From Pseudoxanthomonas sp. Root630 (GTDB lineage Bacteria; Pseudomonadota; Gammaproteobacteria; Xanthomonadales; Xanthomonadaceae): DNA of 64,000 nt. Under the pieces are notes generated by a model that worked only from the letters and a program-made list of their open reading frames with translations, was not told the origin of the DNA and did not search any database. The stretch's first letter is position 1, and each line of letters starts with the position of its first letter. Below are positions 1 through 7,456 of the stretch, in pieces. The position numbers and the translations under genes were made by a program. The stretch is from NCBI RefSeq assembly GCF_001427585.1, contig NZ_LMGY01000001.1, positions 1,270-65,269 of the forward strand. The letters run 5' to 3'.

Positions 1-98
1 GCGCCCCAACATGGCGCTCGGGGGCATCACCCCCATGCAGAAACTGGCACTCGCTGCCTAGCTCCACTTCTGCTGTCCGCTAAAAGCGGGGGGATTAC
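1..98 (+). mobile_element. Right end of an IS3-like insertion sequence
   Basis: The transposase stop at 59-61 is followed by about 37 bases that include GTCCGCTAAAAGCGGGG at about 75-91, which resembles the inner part of an IS3-type terminal inverted repeat (a GGACA / TTTTAG / CCCCC pattern when read in reverse). The outer boundary is estimated at about 98, just before the start codon of the next gene. The matching left end is outside the window, so neither the terminal repeats nor a target duplication can be confirmed. Confidence 0.45.
2..61 (+). CDS. IS3-type transposase, C-terminal end only (gene enters from the left edge)
   Basis: The window opens inside a reading frame that ends at a TAG at 59-61 and encodes RPNMALGGITPMQKLALAA. 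An RP-x-MALGG-x-TP pattern followed by a short Leu/Ala tail is typical of the extreme C-terminus of the DDE integrase-core transposases of IS3-family elements. Only 19 codons are present, so family assignment rests on this motif and on the terminal-repeat-like sequence that follows. The rest of the insertion sequence lies left of the window. Confidence 0.6.
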   Translation, partial: RPNMALGGITPMQKLALAA

Positions 99-104
99 CG
101 CGCC

Positions 105-335
105 ATGGCAGGCGCGGGAATTCAGGTCAGGCTGGGCAGGGCAGTGAAGGCTGCAAGGATGCGTTTGGGCTATTCTCAGGAAGCCTTGGCCGATGAATTG
201 GGTATGCATCGCACCCAACTGGGCCATATCGAGCAAGGGCTCAAGGATTGCCGGCTTTCAACGATCGTCAGGATCTCAACGGCGCTCGGGCTCCCACTGA
301 GCCAGTTGTTCGAGCAAATCGAGGCTAGTGAATAG
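105..335 (+). CDS. Small XRE-family helix-turn-helix regulator
   Basis: A 76-residue protein consisting almost only of a Cro/CI-type DNA-binding domain. The helix-turn-helix is visible as GYSQEALADELGMHRTQLGH (about residues 22-41), followed by the usual LSTIVRISTALGLPLSQLFE helices. Stand-alone XRE proteins of this size are common in integrative elements, restriction-modification loci and toxin-antitoxin systems. The ATG at 105 lies only a few bases after the presumed IS end and lacks a convincing Shine-Dalgarno sequence, so the IS may have replaced the natural 5' end; the first 5-6 residues are uncertain. Downstream is a broken recG, so this gene probably belongs to the material that disrupted it. 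Confidence 0.75.
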   Translation: MAGAGIQVRLGRAVKAARMRLGYSQEALADELGMHRTQLGHIEQGLKDCRLSTIVRISTALGLPLSQLFEQIEASE

Positions 336-409
336 TGGGCTACCTGCCCTGTCGGGACCGGCGCCGCTAGTCTGAACGATTTCCTTGATATGGGCTTGCT
401 AACATAAGT

Positions 410-1591
410 ACGGGCAAGACCGTCGTCGCGGCGCTGGCTGGCATGCTGGCGGTCGAGGCCGGCAAACAGGTCGCATTGGCTGCACCCACCGAGCTCCTGG
501 CCGAACAGCACCTGGCCAACCTCAAGGCATGGCTGGAACCCCTGGGCGTGCGCGTGGCCTGGCTGGCCGGCAAGGTGACCGGCAAGGCGCGCGCGCAGGT
601 GCTGGCCCAGGTGGCGTCGGGCGAGGCGCAGGTCGTAGTGGGCACGCATGCGCTGATGCAGGAAACGGTGATCTTCCACGATCTGGGGCTGGCCATCGTC
701 GACGAACAGCACCGCTTCGGCGTGCACCAGCGGCTCGCGCTGCGCGACAAGGGCGCGGGTGGGAACCGCGTGCCGCACCAGTTGGTGATGACCGCCACGC
801 CGATCCCGCGCACGCTGGCGATGGCGGCTTACGCGGACCTGGACGTGTCGGCCATCGATGAACTGCCACCGGGCCGCACGCCGGTGCAGACCGTCGCGCT
901 CAGCGCGGAGCGCCGGCCGGAACTGGTCGAGCGGATCCGTGCCGCATGCGCCGAGGGGCGCCAGGCCTACTGGGTCTGCACGCTGATCGACGATAGCGAC
1001 GAGGTGGTCGCGCAGGCTGCGCAGACCACGTACGAAGCGTTGTCCGCTTCGTTGCCTGCGCTGCGCGTCGCGCTCGTGCACGGTCGCATGAAGGCGGCCG
1101 ACAAGCAGGCCACGATGCGTCGCTTCAAGGAAGGCGAGGCCGACCTGCTCGTGGCGACGACCGTGATCGAGGTGGGCGTCGATGTGCCCAATGCCTCGCT
1201 GATGATCATCGAGAACGCGGAGCGGCTCGGCCTGGCGCAGTTGCACCAGCTGCGGGGCCGGGTGGGGCGCGGCGCGACCGCGTCCAGCTGCGTGCTGATG
1301 TACCAGCCACCGCTGTCGGCGATGGCCAAGCACCGCCTGGCGACGATGCGCCAGACCAACGATGGTTTCGTCATCGCCGAGAAGGACCTCGAACTGCGTG
1401 GCCCGGGCGAACTGCTGGGCACCCGGCAGACCGGGCTCGCCGCCTTCCGCGTGGCCGATCTCGCCCGCGATGCCGGCTTGCTGCCGCAGGTGCATGCGCT
1501 CGCGGAGCGGTTGCTGGCCGAGGACCCCGCGGTCGCCGATCGCGTGATCCATCGCTGGGTCGGCGGCGCGGCGCGCTACGCCTCGGCATGA
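410..1591 (+). pseudogene. recG: ATP-dependent DNA helicase RecG, 5'-truncated
   Basis: RecG remodels stalled replication forks and branch-migrates Holliday junctions. Only the C-terminal half (about 390 of roughly 700 residues) remains. Homology begins exactly in the Walker A loop (TGKTVVAALAG, codons from 410), and the same frame has a TGA at 386-388, so the wedge domain and the N-terminal part of helicase domain 1 are missing. The rest looks intact: DEQHRFGVHQRLALRDKG (motif II region), VMTATPIPRTLAMA (motif III), TTVIEVGVDVPNASLMII and QLRGRVGRG (motifs V and VI), and a normal C-terminus. The first in-frame ATG is at 443, after the P-loop, so any product would lack ATP binding. The left neighbour is mobile-element material. 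The 5' half may survive at the far side of an insertion outside the window. Confidence 0.85.
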
Positions 1592-1659
1592 TGCAGCGCG
1601 GCTTCCGCTGGTCATCCATCGGTGCGAGACTCGACCCCCGATAGAAGAAGCGAAGCCTG

Positions 1660-2598
1660 ATGACGGACAAGATTCCCCTGCTCATCGACACCGATCCCGG
1701 CGTCGACGACGCCCTCGCCCTGCTGATGGCGTTCAACGATGCGCGCCACGACATCGTCGGCCTGACCATCGCGGCCGGCAACGTGGGCCTGCAGTACACC
1801 GTGCGGAATGCATTGAAGCTGTGCGAGGTGGCGGGCCGCGACGACATCCCCGTGTTCGCCGGCGCACCGGCCCCGCTGCTGCATCCTTCGCCGGACGCCG
1901 GCTATGTGCACGGGCAGGACGGATTCGGCGACGTCGGCTTCGCGCCGGCCGCGCGCCAGGCCGAGGACGAACATGCGGCGCTGGCCATCCTGCGCCTGTC
2001 CCACGAACACGCCGGCCGGCTGGTGCTGGTCGCGCTGGGGCCGCTGACCAACATCGCGCTGGCGCTGAAGCTGGACCCCACGCTGCCGCAGCGCATTGCC
2101 CGTTTCGTGGTGATGGGAGGCGCGGTCACCTGCCACGGCAACATCACGCCCGCGGCGGAGTTCAATTTCTACTTCGATCCCGAAGCAGCGCATATCACGC
2201 TGCAGGCCTTCGAGCGCTACGACCTGGCCGACTGGGAAGCCACCATCGCGCATGGCCTGCCGCACGACCAGGTCGCCGCGTGGCTGGCGGCCGATAGCGA
2301 CCGGGCCCGGTTCTACGACCGCATCTCCGAGAAGACCCGGCTGTGGTCGGCCGACCGCCGTGGCGACCACTGGTTCGCTGCCGATGCGTTGGCCATGGCC
2401 TTCGTGCTCGCCCCGGAAGGCGCGCTGGAGCTGGCCGAGCGTCCTCTGGCGATTGAGCTGCAGGGCGCACACGCCCGTGGCGCCTCGGTGGTCGACTGGC
2501 GTCGGGAGGGCGGCCAGCCGGACCAGGCCAACATCCTGCTGCGCTATGACCAGGGCCGGTTCCAGGACCTGATCCGGGACGCGCTGGCGGCTGGCTGA
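1660..2598 (+). CDS. Inosine/uridine-preferring nucleoside hydrolase
   Basis: Hydrolyses the N-glycosidic bond of ribonucleosides to free base and ribose in nucleoside salvage. The 312-residue length is normal for the IU-NH family. The calcium/ribose-binding N-terminal motif DTDPGVDD is at residues 10-17, followed by the expected [16 protein letters not shown] helix, the [11 protein letters not shown] segment and a late [12 protein letters not shown] segment carrying the last conserved aspartate. Base preference cannot be read from the sequence. It is a single gene between recG and rpmE2, all on the same strand. Confidence 0.9.
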   Translation: MTDKIPLLIDTDPGVDDALALLMAFNDARHDIVGLTIAAGNVGLQYTVRNALKLCEVAGRDDIPVFAGAPAPLLHPSPDAGYVHGQDGFGDVGFAPAARQAEDEHAALAILRLSHEHAGRLVLVALGPLTNIALALKLDPTLPQRIARFVVMGGAVTCHGNITPAAEFNFYFDPEAAHITLQAFERYDLADWEATIAHGLPHDQVAAWLAADSDRARFYDRISEKTRLWSADRRGDHWFAADALAMAFVLAPEGALELAERPLAIELQGAHARGASVVDWRREGGQPDQANILLRYDQGRFQDLIRDALAAG

Positions 2599-2606
2599 GG
2601 GCCGGG

Positions 2607-2636
2607 TTGCGCCGACGGGGGAGGAGGGGCTACAAT
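2607..2636 (+). promoter_or_regulatory. Candidate sigma-70 promoter for rpmE2
   Basis: TTGCGC at 2607-2612 and TACAAT at 2631-2636 are separated by 18 bases and lie 37-66 bases upstream of the rpmE2 start. The same ACAAT core precedes several other housekeeping genes in this window (tkt, pgk, aldolase). Confidence 0.45.
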
Positions 2637-2672
2637 GCCGCTCTTCCATTCCCGCTACACGGTGTTACCGCC

Positions 2673-2915
2673 ATGAAGGCCGACATCCACCCGAATTACC
2701 GCGAAGTCGTCTTCCACGACGTGACCTCCGATTTCAAGATCCTGACGCGCTCCACGCTGGGCAGCAAGGAAACGACGAAGTGGGAAGACGGTAACGAGTA
2801 CCCGCTGGTCAAGGTCGAAATCTCCTCGGCCTCGCACCCGTTCTACACGGGTAAGCACAAGGTCATCGACACCAGCGGCCGTATCGACAAGTTCCAGAAG
2901 CGCTACGCGCGCTGA
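2673..2915 (+). CDS. rpmE2: 50S ribosomal protein L31 type B
   Basis: An 80-residue protein of the large ribosomal subunit. The start [18 protein letters not shown] matches the type B (YkgM-like) branch; the sequence has no cysteines and therefore lacks the zinc-binding CxxC pairs of type A L31. Type B forms are known in other bacteria as zinc-independent replacements induced by zinc limitation. No Zur-like operator was identified here and the promoter looks constitutive, so this may be the main L31 of the organism. The ATG at 2673 was chosen over upstream in-frame codons because the family begins with MK-x-DIHP. Confidence 0.93.
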   Translation: MKADIHPNYREVVFHDVTSDFKILTRSTLGSKETTKWEDGNEYPLVKVEISSASHPFYTGKHKVIDTSGRIDKFQKRYAR

Positions 2916-2943
2916 TCGAACCGTCGTTCGCCTGATCCGCCTG

Positions 2944-2966
2944 CGGCCGCGCCTCGTGCGCGGCCG
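2944..2966 (+). terminator. GC-rich hairpin downstream of rpmE2
   Basis: CGGCCGCGC (2944-2952) pairs perfectly with GCGCGGCCG (2958-2966) around a 5-base loop, 29 bases after the rpmE2 stop. There is no T-run, so it is a possible 3'-end stabiliser or weak terminator. Confidence 0.4.
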
Positions 2967-3175
2967 TTCGCGTTTGCGCGCACCCATCGTGCGTCTCGCC
3001 GGAACAAAGGGTTGCGTCTGCGGCCTTATTCTTTGGTCTGACTTTGGTGCGGTATCGAGCGACGGCTCCAGACCCGCTATGCGATAATTCGGCTCATCCA
3101 AGGTTCACTCCCTGGACTCCCGTCACGCGCCGACCGGACCTCTGGCCGGCGTTACCCCACGAAGGAGCGCACACT

Positions 3176-4465
3176 GTGTCCGAACTTGACCAGGTCACGC
3201 TGAATGCCGGCGACAAATCCGTCGTCCTGCCCGTCCTGAAACCCACGCTTGGCAACGACTGCGTCGACATCGCCAAGCTGACCAAGGAAACCGGTCTTTT
3301 CACCTACGACTCGGGTTTCACCGCCACCGCCAGCTGCAAGTCGGCCATCACCTATATCGATGGCGACAATGGCGTGCTGCTGTACCGCGGCTACCCCATC
3401 GAGCAGTTGGCCAAGCACTCCAGCTTCCTGGAAGTCTCCTACCTGCTGATGAATGGCGAGCTGCCGACCCCGCAGGAATTCGCCAAGTTCGAGCACGAAG
3501 TCACGCATCACACGATGATGCATGAGTCGCTGAAGAACTTTCTGCACGGCTTCCATTACGACGCGCACCCGATGGCCATGCTGGCCGGCACGGTCGCTTC
3601 GCTGTCGGCGTTCTACCACGACACGCTCGACCTGGAAGACCCCGAGCAGCGCCGCCTGGCCGCCATCCGCTTGCTGGCGAAGATGCCGACCCTGGCGGCC
3701 GCCGCCTATCGCTATTCGATCGGCTGGCCGATCCGTTACCCGCGCAACAACCTCGAGTACGTCGACCGCTTCCTGCACATGATGTTCGAAGTGCCGAGCG
3801 AGCCGCTGGAGACGAATCCGGTCGTCGCCAAGGCGCTGGACCTGCTGTTCATCCTGCATGCCGACCATGAGCAGAACGCGTCGACGTCGACCGTGCGCCT
3901 GGTGGGCTCGACCGGCGCCAACCCGTACGCCTCGGTCGCCGCCGGCATCACCGCCCTGTGGGGCCCTGCGCACGGCGGCGCCAACGAAGCCGTGCTGAAG
4001 ATGCTGGAAGAGATCGGTACGCCGGACAAGGTCGAAACGGCGATCGCCAAGGCGAAGGACAAGGAGTCGGGCTTCCGCCTGATGGGCTTCGGCCACCGCG
4101 TCTACAAGAACTTCGATCCGCGCGCCAAGATCATCCGCGAGATGACCCACAAGGTGCTGGGCGAGCTGGGTGTCGACGATCCGCTGCTGGAAGTGGCGAT
4201 GAAGCTGGAAGAGGCCGCGCTGAAGGACGAGTACTTCATCCAGCGCAAGCTCTACCCGAACGTCGATTTCTACAGCGGCATCATCTACAAGGCGCTGAAG
4301 ATCCCGACCGAGATGTTCACCGTCATGTTCGCCATCGGCCGTACCGCCGGCTGGGTGTCGCACTGGCTGGAACAGCAGGTCGATCCGGAAGCGAAGATCG
4401 GCCGTCCGCGCCAGATCTACACCGGCTACGCGCCGCGTGACTACGTGCCCACCGGGAAGCGTTGA
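3176..4465 (+). CDS. gltA: Citrate synthase (type II, hexameric)
   Basis: Condenses oxaloacetate and acetyl-CoA to citrate, the entry step of the TCA cycle, in the cytoplasm. From the GTG at 3176 the protein is 429 residues, the usual length of proteobacterial type II enzymes. The GTG is preceded by a strong Shine-Dalgarno (GAAGGAG at 3161-3167). Active-site segments are visible: [30 protein letters not shown] and [17 protein letters not shown], which carry the catalytic histidines and substrate-binding residues. The gene is monocistronic, with a 260-base upstream region (GATAAT at 3083-3088 is a possible -10) and a good terminator downstream. Confidence 0.95.
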   Translation: MSELDQVTLNAGDKSVVLPVLKPTLGNDCVDIAKLTKETGLFTYDSGFTATASCKSAITYIDGDNGVLLYRGYPIEQLAKHSSFLEVSYLLMNGELPTPQEFAKFEHEVTHHTMMHESLKNFLHGFHYDAHPMAMLAGTVASLSAFYHDTLDLEDPEQRRLAAIRLLAKMPTLAAAAYRYSIGWPIRYPRNNLEYVDRFLHMMFEVPSEPLETNPVVAKALDLLFILHADHEQNASTSTVRLVGSTGANPYASVAAGITALWGPAHGGANEAVLKMLEEIGTPDKVETAIAKAKDKESGFRLMGFGHRVYKNFDPRAKIIREMTHKVLGELGVDDPLLEVAMKLEEAALKDEYFIQRKLYPNVDFYSGIIYKALKIPTEMFTVMFAIGRTAGWVSHWLEQQVDPEAKIGRPRQIYTGYAPRDYVPTGKR

Positions 4466-4483
4466 TCCTCCCGCATGGCAGAC

Positions 4484-4507
4484 AGAAGGCCCCGGAAGGG
4501 GCCTTCT
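4484..4507. terminator. Bidirectional terminator between gltA and a convergent gene
   Basis: A perfect 10-base-pair stem AGAAGGCCCC / GGGGCCTTCT with a GGAA tetraloop lies between the gltA stop (4465) and the stop of the convergent hydrolase gene (4520). It is followed by a short T-containing stretch, and its position suits termination from both sides. Confidence 0.7.
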
Positions 4508-4519
4508 GCATTTGCGCAG

Positions 4520-5020
4520 TCAGGCGTCGGGGCCGATCTCGACGCGCGTGGACAGGGCATGCAGCGCGAACCCGTGGATGGCCTCGTCCACCGTGGTCGT
4601 GCAATCGGACAGCACGCTGACCCGGTATCGCGCGGCGCCAGGCGACACCGCGGTGAACGCCACGCAGTTCTGCGTCATCATCCCGGCGATCCGCAGGTGC
4701 GTCGCGCCGACTTCCGCCAGCAACGCGCCCAGCGAGGTCTGGTGGAAGCTGTCGGCGAACTGTTTCACGACCACCGGCGCGTCAGGTGCGGCGGCGAGGA
4801 TGCGCTCATGGATCGCCGCGCCCGTGCTGCCGGGCCTGAAGAAGCCGGCTTCGGACGACGCGGACACGTGCTGGACCAGCACGATGGACTCGCCGCGCGC
4901 CTTGGCACGCGCGATGGCGGTTACGGTGGCGTCCAGGACCGGTCCGGCGTTCCAGAGCGGAAACGCGCCGCCGGGAAAGTAGTCGTTCTGGATGTCGATG
5001 ACGATCAGGGCGGTGCGCAT
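4520..5020 (-). CDS. Isochorismatase-family cysteine hydrolase
   Basis: A 166-residue cytosolic hydrolase of the isochorismatase/nicotinamidase fold. The start MRTALIVIDIQNDYFPGG contains the catalytic aspartate (Asp9), the lysine is in VVVKQFADSFHQTSL, and the nucleophilic cysteine is in MMTQNCVAFTA, so the Asp-Lys-Cys triad is complete. The substrate cannot be told from sequence; relatives include nicotinamidases, N-carbamoyl hydrolases and uncharacterised amidases. The frame is open for 37 codons upstream, but the ATG at 5020 starts at the conserved first strand and was preferred. It diverges from an Lrp-type regulator, which might control it. Confidence 0.85.
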   Translation of the reverse strand: MRTALIVIDIQNDYFPGGAFPLWNAGPVLDATVTAIARAKARGESIVLVQHVSASSEAGFFRPGSTGAAIHERILAAAPDAPVVVKQFADSFHQTSLGALLAEVGATHLRIAGMMTQNCVAFTAVSPGAARYRVSVLSDCTTTVDEAIHGFALHALSTRVEIGPDA

Positions 5021-5124
5021 GCGTTGCCTCGGGAGGGACGGTACGGACATGCTAGGGAGCCGCGCCGCGCCCGTGAATTGCGGTCCGCAAGAATCCGCGT
5101 CGTTCTGCTTGAGGTTTGGAAGAC

Positions 5125-5529
5125 ATGCCACTGGACAAGATGAGCCGGACCCTCCTAGCCCACCTCGGGCGTGATGCGCGCGCCAGCTGGCAGGCGCTCG
5201 GCCGCCAGGTGCACCTGACCGGACAGGCGGTGGCGACCCGCGTGCAGCAGATGGTCGAAGACGGCACGATCCGCCGCTTCACCGTCGTACGCGGCGACTT
5301 GCGGCGCTATTTCGTCACCGTGTTCATGGACACGCCGCGGTTCGAGGACTTCGAACATTTCCTGCAGGCGCGCGAGGAGGTCGAGAGCGCGAGCAAGATC
5401 GCCGGCGAGGGGTGCTACCACGTGGTCCTCGCCTGCGAGGGCGACGCGGCGCTGGAGGCCTTCACGCAGGCGCTGCTGGCGTTCGGCCGCTACAAGGTGG
5501 CCAGCGAAATGCGACGCGTGAAGGACTGA
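5125..5529 (+). CDS. Lrp/AsnC-family transcriptional regulator
   Basis: A 134-residue protein with an N-terminal winged helix-turn-helix (LDKMSRTLLAHLGRDARASWQALGRQV and on, residues 3-55) and a C-terminal ligand-sensing half (FVTVFMDTPRF to YKVASEMRRV), the standard architecture of the family. Such proteins usually sense an amino acid and regulate neighbouring metabolic genes; the divergent cysteine hydrolase is the obvious candidate. The ATG at 5125 was chosen; a TTG at 5116 is in frame but less likely. The helix-turn-helix is somewhat divergent from canonical Lrp (HLTGQAVATRVQQM), so its operator may be unusual. Confidence 0.85.
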   Translation: MPLDKMSRTLLAHLGRDARASWQALGRQVHLTGQAVATRVQQMVEDGTIRRFTVVRGDLRRYFVTVFMDTPRFEDFEHFLQAREEVESASKIAGEGCYHVVLACEGDAALEAFTQALLAFGRYKVASEMRRVKD

Positions 5530-5536
5530 GCGGCGC

Positions 5537-6571
5537 TCAGCGCACGGGTACCGTCGGCAGGTCCAGCAGGGCGTCCTGGCCGCCGCGCAAGCGCGGCGCC
5601 GTGGCGGCGACGATCTCGTGCGGGAAGCCGGCCGCGATCGCGCTCGCATCGTCCAGGCGCTGGCGCTGCGCATCACTGAGCGTCGCCTCCGTCGCCGCCA
5701 GGTTGTCCTGCAGTTGCTCCGGCGTGCGCGGACCGATGATGGGCAATACCTGCCTGCCCAGCACCCAGGCGATGGCGACCTGGCCCGGCGTCAGGCCGGT
5801 CTCCCCGGCGATCGCCAGCACGGCGTCCACCGTCGCGGTCTTGCGCGCATCGCTTTCGCCGTGGATCACCACGCCCAGGCCTTGCGCGCGCCCGGTTTCG
5901 CCCTTCCGGTACTTGCCCGTCAGCAGGCCGCCCCCCAGCGGCGACCAGCCCACGGTACCCAGGCCGAACGCGCGCGCCATCGGCAGCAGCTCGCGCTCCA
6001 CCGTGCGTTCGACCAGGCTGTATTCGAGCTGCACGGCCGCGATCGGCGCCCAGCCGCGCAGCTCGGCCAGCGTGGCTGCGGTGGCCACCCGCCAGGCAGG
6101 GAAGTCCGACAGCCCGGCATAAAGGATCTTGCCCGCGCGCACCAGCCCGTCCAGCCCGCGCGCGATCTCCTCGATGGGCGTGTGGCCATCGGGCATGTGG
6201 ACCCAGAGCAGGTCGATGCGATCCGTCTTCAATCGCCGCAGGCTGCCTTCCACCGACTGGACCAGGGTCTTGCGGCTGTTGCCGGTGTCCTGCAGGCCGG
6301 CATCCGCGCGGGCACCCAGGGAGTACTTGGTCGCCAGCACGATCGCGTCGCGTTCGCCTGCGATGAATTCGCCCACCATTTCTTCGGATTGGCCGAACTG
6401 GTACTGGTCCGCGGTGTCGATGAAGTTGCCACCGGCGCTGCGGTAGCCCGAATAGATGCGGTGGGCTTCGTCCCGGTCGGAGCCGTAGCCCCACCCCTTG
6501 CCGAAGTTGCCCGTGCCGAGCGCCAGCGCGGACACGCGCAGGCCGGTGTTGCCGAAGACGCGGTAGCGCAT
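5537..6571 (-). CDS. Aldo/keto reductase
   Basis: A 344-residue TIM-barrel NAD(P)H-dependent oxidoreductase starting MRYRVFGNTGLRVSALALGT. The catalytic tetrad can be assigned as Asp52 and Tyr57 (FIDTADQYQFG), Lys82 (LATKYSLG) and His125 (LLWVHMPDG). The C-terminal cofactor segment (VLPIIGPRTPEQLQDNL) is present. Substrate unknown; the closest known groups act on small aldehydes and ketones or organic hydroperoxide-derived aldehydes. The ATG at 6571 has a good ribosome site (GGGAG on the minus strand); the 33 codons upstream are low-complexity Arg/Pro sequence. It is convergent with the Lrp-type gene, stops 7 bases apart. Confidence 0.9.
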   Translation of the reverse strand: MRYRVFGNTGLRVSALALGTGNFGKGWGYGSDRDEAHRIYSGYRSAGGNFIDTADQYQFGQSEEMVGEFIAGERDAIVLATKYSLGARADAGLQDTGNSRKTLVQSVEGSLRRLKTDRIDLLWVHMPDGHTPIEEIARGLDGLVRAGKILYAGLSDFPAWRVATAATLAELRGWAPIAAVQLEYSLVERTVERELLPMARAFGLGTVGWSPLGGGLLTGKYRKGETGRAQGLGVVIHGESDARKTATVDAVLAIAGETGLTPGQVAIAWVLGRQVLPIIGPRTPEQLQDNLAATEATLSDAQRQRLDDASAIAAGFPHEIVAATAPRLRGGQDALLDLPTVPVR

Positions 6572-6701
6572 GCGGGATCTCCCGGTCAGCGTCCTGCCGC
6601 GCGGGGCGGCGGGAATCGCCCCGCCAGTGGACGCTGGCCGGGATTGCGGGTCTTGCATGTGCTTGCGCATCCGCTGGACGCGCGCGCCCTGCCGCGCGGG
6701 G

Positions 6702-7355
6702 TCAGCGCAGGGCGTCGGACTCGTAGCCTGCGATCTCCGCCTCGGCCAGCAACGCTCGCAGCTGCGCGGCCGACGCGCGCTTCATCGGCTTTTCATCGAC
6801 GGCGGACAGTGGCGCCTGGCGCAAGGCGTCGAGCGGCAGGACGGTCAGGTCGAAGCTCAGCTCTTCGGCACTGAACACCCACACCGGCAGGTCGGCCACG
6901 CGTTCCCTGTCCATGCGCAGGCGGCGGGTACGCGCTTCGGCGGGGATGTGGTGTTCCTCCAGGAGGCGGGTGACCGCGTCGGGGTCGTCGCTGTGGACGT
7001 GCAACTGCACCGGCGAGTTGCCGTCGGCCGTGCCGTCCAGCACCGCGCCTACCAGGCGCGGCGAGAATGCGGCGAGGAACTCCATGGCGCGCTGCGCCGC
7101 CTCGCGCCGGCGGCGCAGGCCCTCGATGTGCGCGTCGCCGACGAACAGGCGCTGGTAGCTGCGCAGGGCGTCCTCGATCTCGCGGTTACGCGGCAGCGAC
7201 GCATCGTCGTGGATGCCGAGCCGGCTGGCGGCCTTGAGCTTGGCCTGGTGGAAATCGCGGATACCGCCTTCGGCCATCAGGCGCGCGGCTTCGTGGGCGA
7301 GCCGCTGGCGACGCTCGCGGGTGCGGGTTTCGGCGTGCTGACGGGCGTGGTGCAT
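6702..7355 (-). CDS. Conserved protein of unknown function
   Basis: A 217-residue protein I do not recognise. It is predicted cytosolic, with no signal peptide or membrane segment. The N-terminal 100 residues are helical and rich in Arg, Ala and Glu (RTRERRQRLAHEAARLMAEG, then HQAKLKAASRLG). The middle holds a beta-rich stretch LVGAVLDGTADGNSPVQLHV and the charged turn HSDDPDAVTRLLEEHHIPAE. The tail reads FSAEELSFDLTVLPL and PMKRASAAQLRALLAEAE. The balanced composition and lack of overlap argue that it is real. It lies between an aldo/keto reductase and mrcA on the same strand; nothing in the context fixes a role. Confidence 0.7.
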   Translation of the reverse strand: MHHARQHAETRTRERRQRLAHEAARLMAEGGIRDFHQAKLKAASRLGIHDDASLPRNREIEDALRSYQRLFVGDAHIEGLRRRREAAQRAMEFLAAFSPRLVGAVLDGTADGNSPVQLHVHSDDPDAVTRLLEEHHIPAEARTRRLRMDRERVADLPVWVFSAEELSFDLTVLPLDALRQAPLSAVDEKPMKRASAAQLRALLAEAEIAGYESDALR

Positions 7356-7409
7356 GGCAGGCCTTCGCGTCGAACCTGCCCCGAATGTACACCATGCCCC
7401 TGCGATGTC

Positions 7410-7435
7410 GATGACGGCGCATGCGAGCCGTCATC
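7410..7435 (-). terminator. Hairpin downstream of mrcA
   Basis: GATGACGGC (7410-7418) pairs with GCCGTCATC (7427-7435) across an 8-base loop, 22 bases past the mrcA stop on the minus strand. It has no T-run, so it is a candidate terminator or mRNA-stabilising stem. Confidence 0.4.
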
Positions 7436-7456
7436 GGGTCTTCACCCTTGCGCGGA

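Noticed and set aside
3044-3175. Longer citrate synthase start upstream of 3176
   Set aside because: The extra residues are not homologous to citrate synthases, and GTG at 3176 has an excellent ribosome site and gives the family length.
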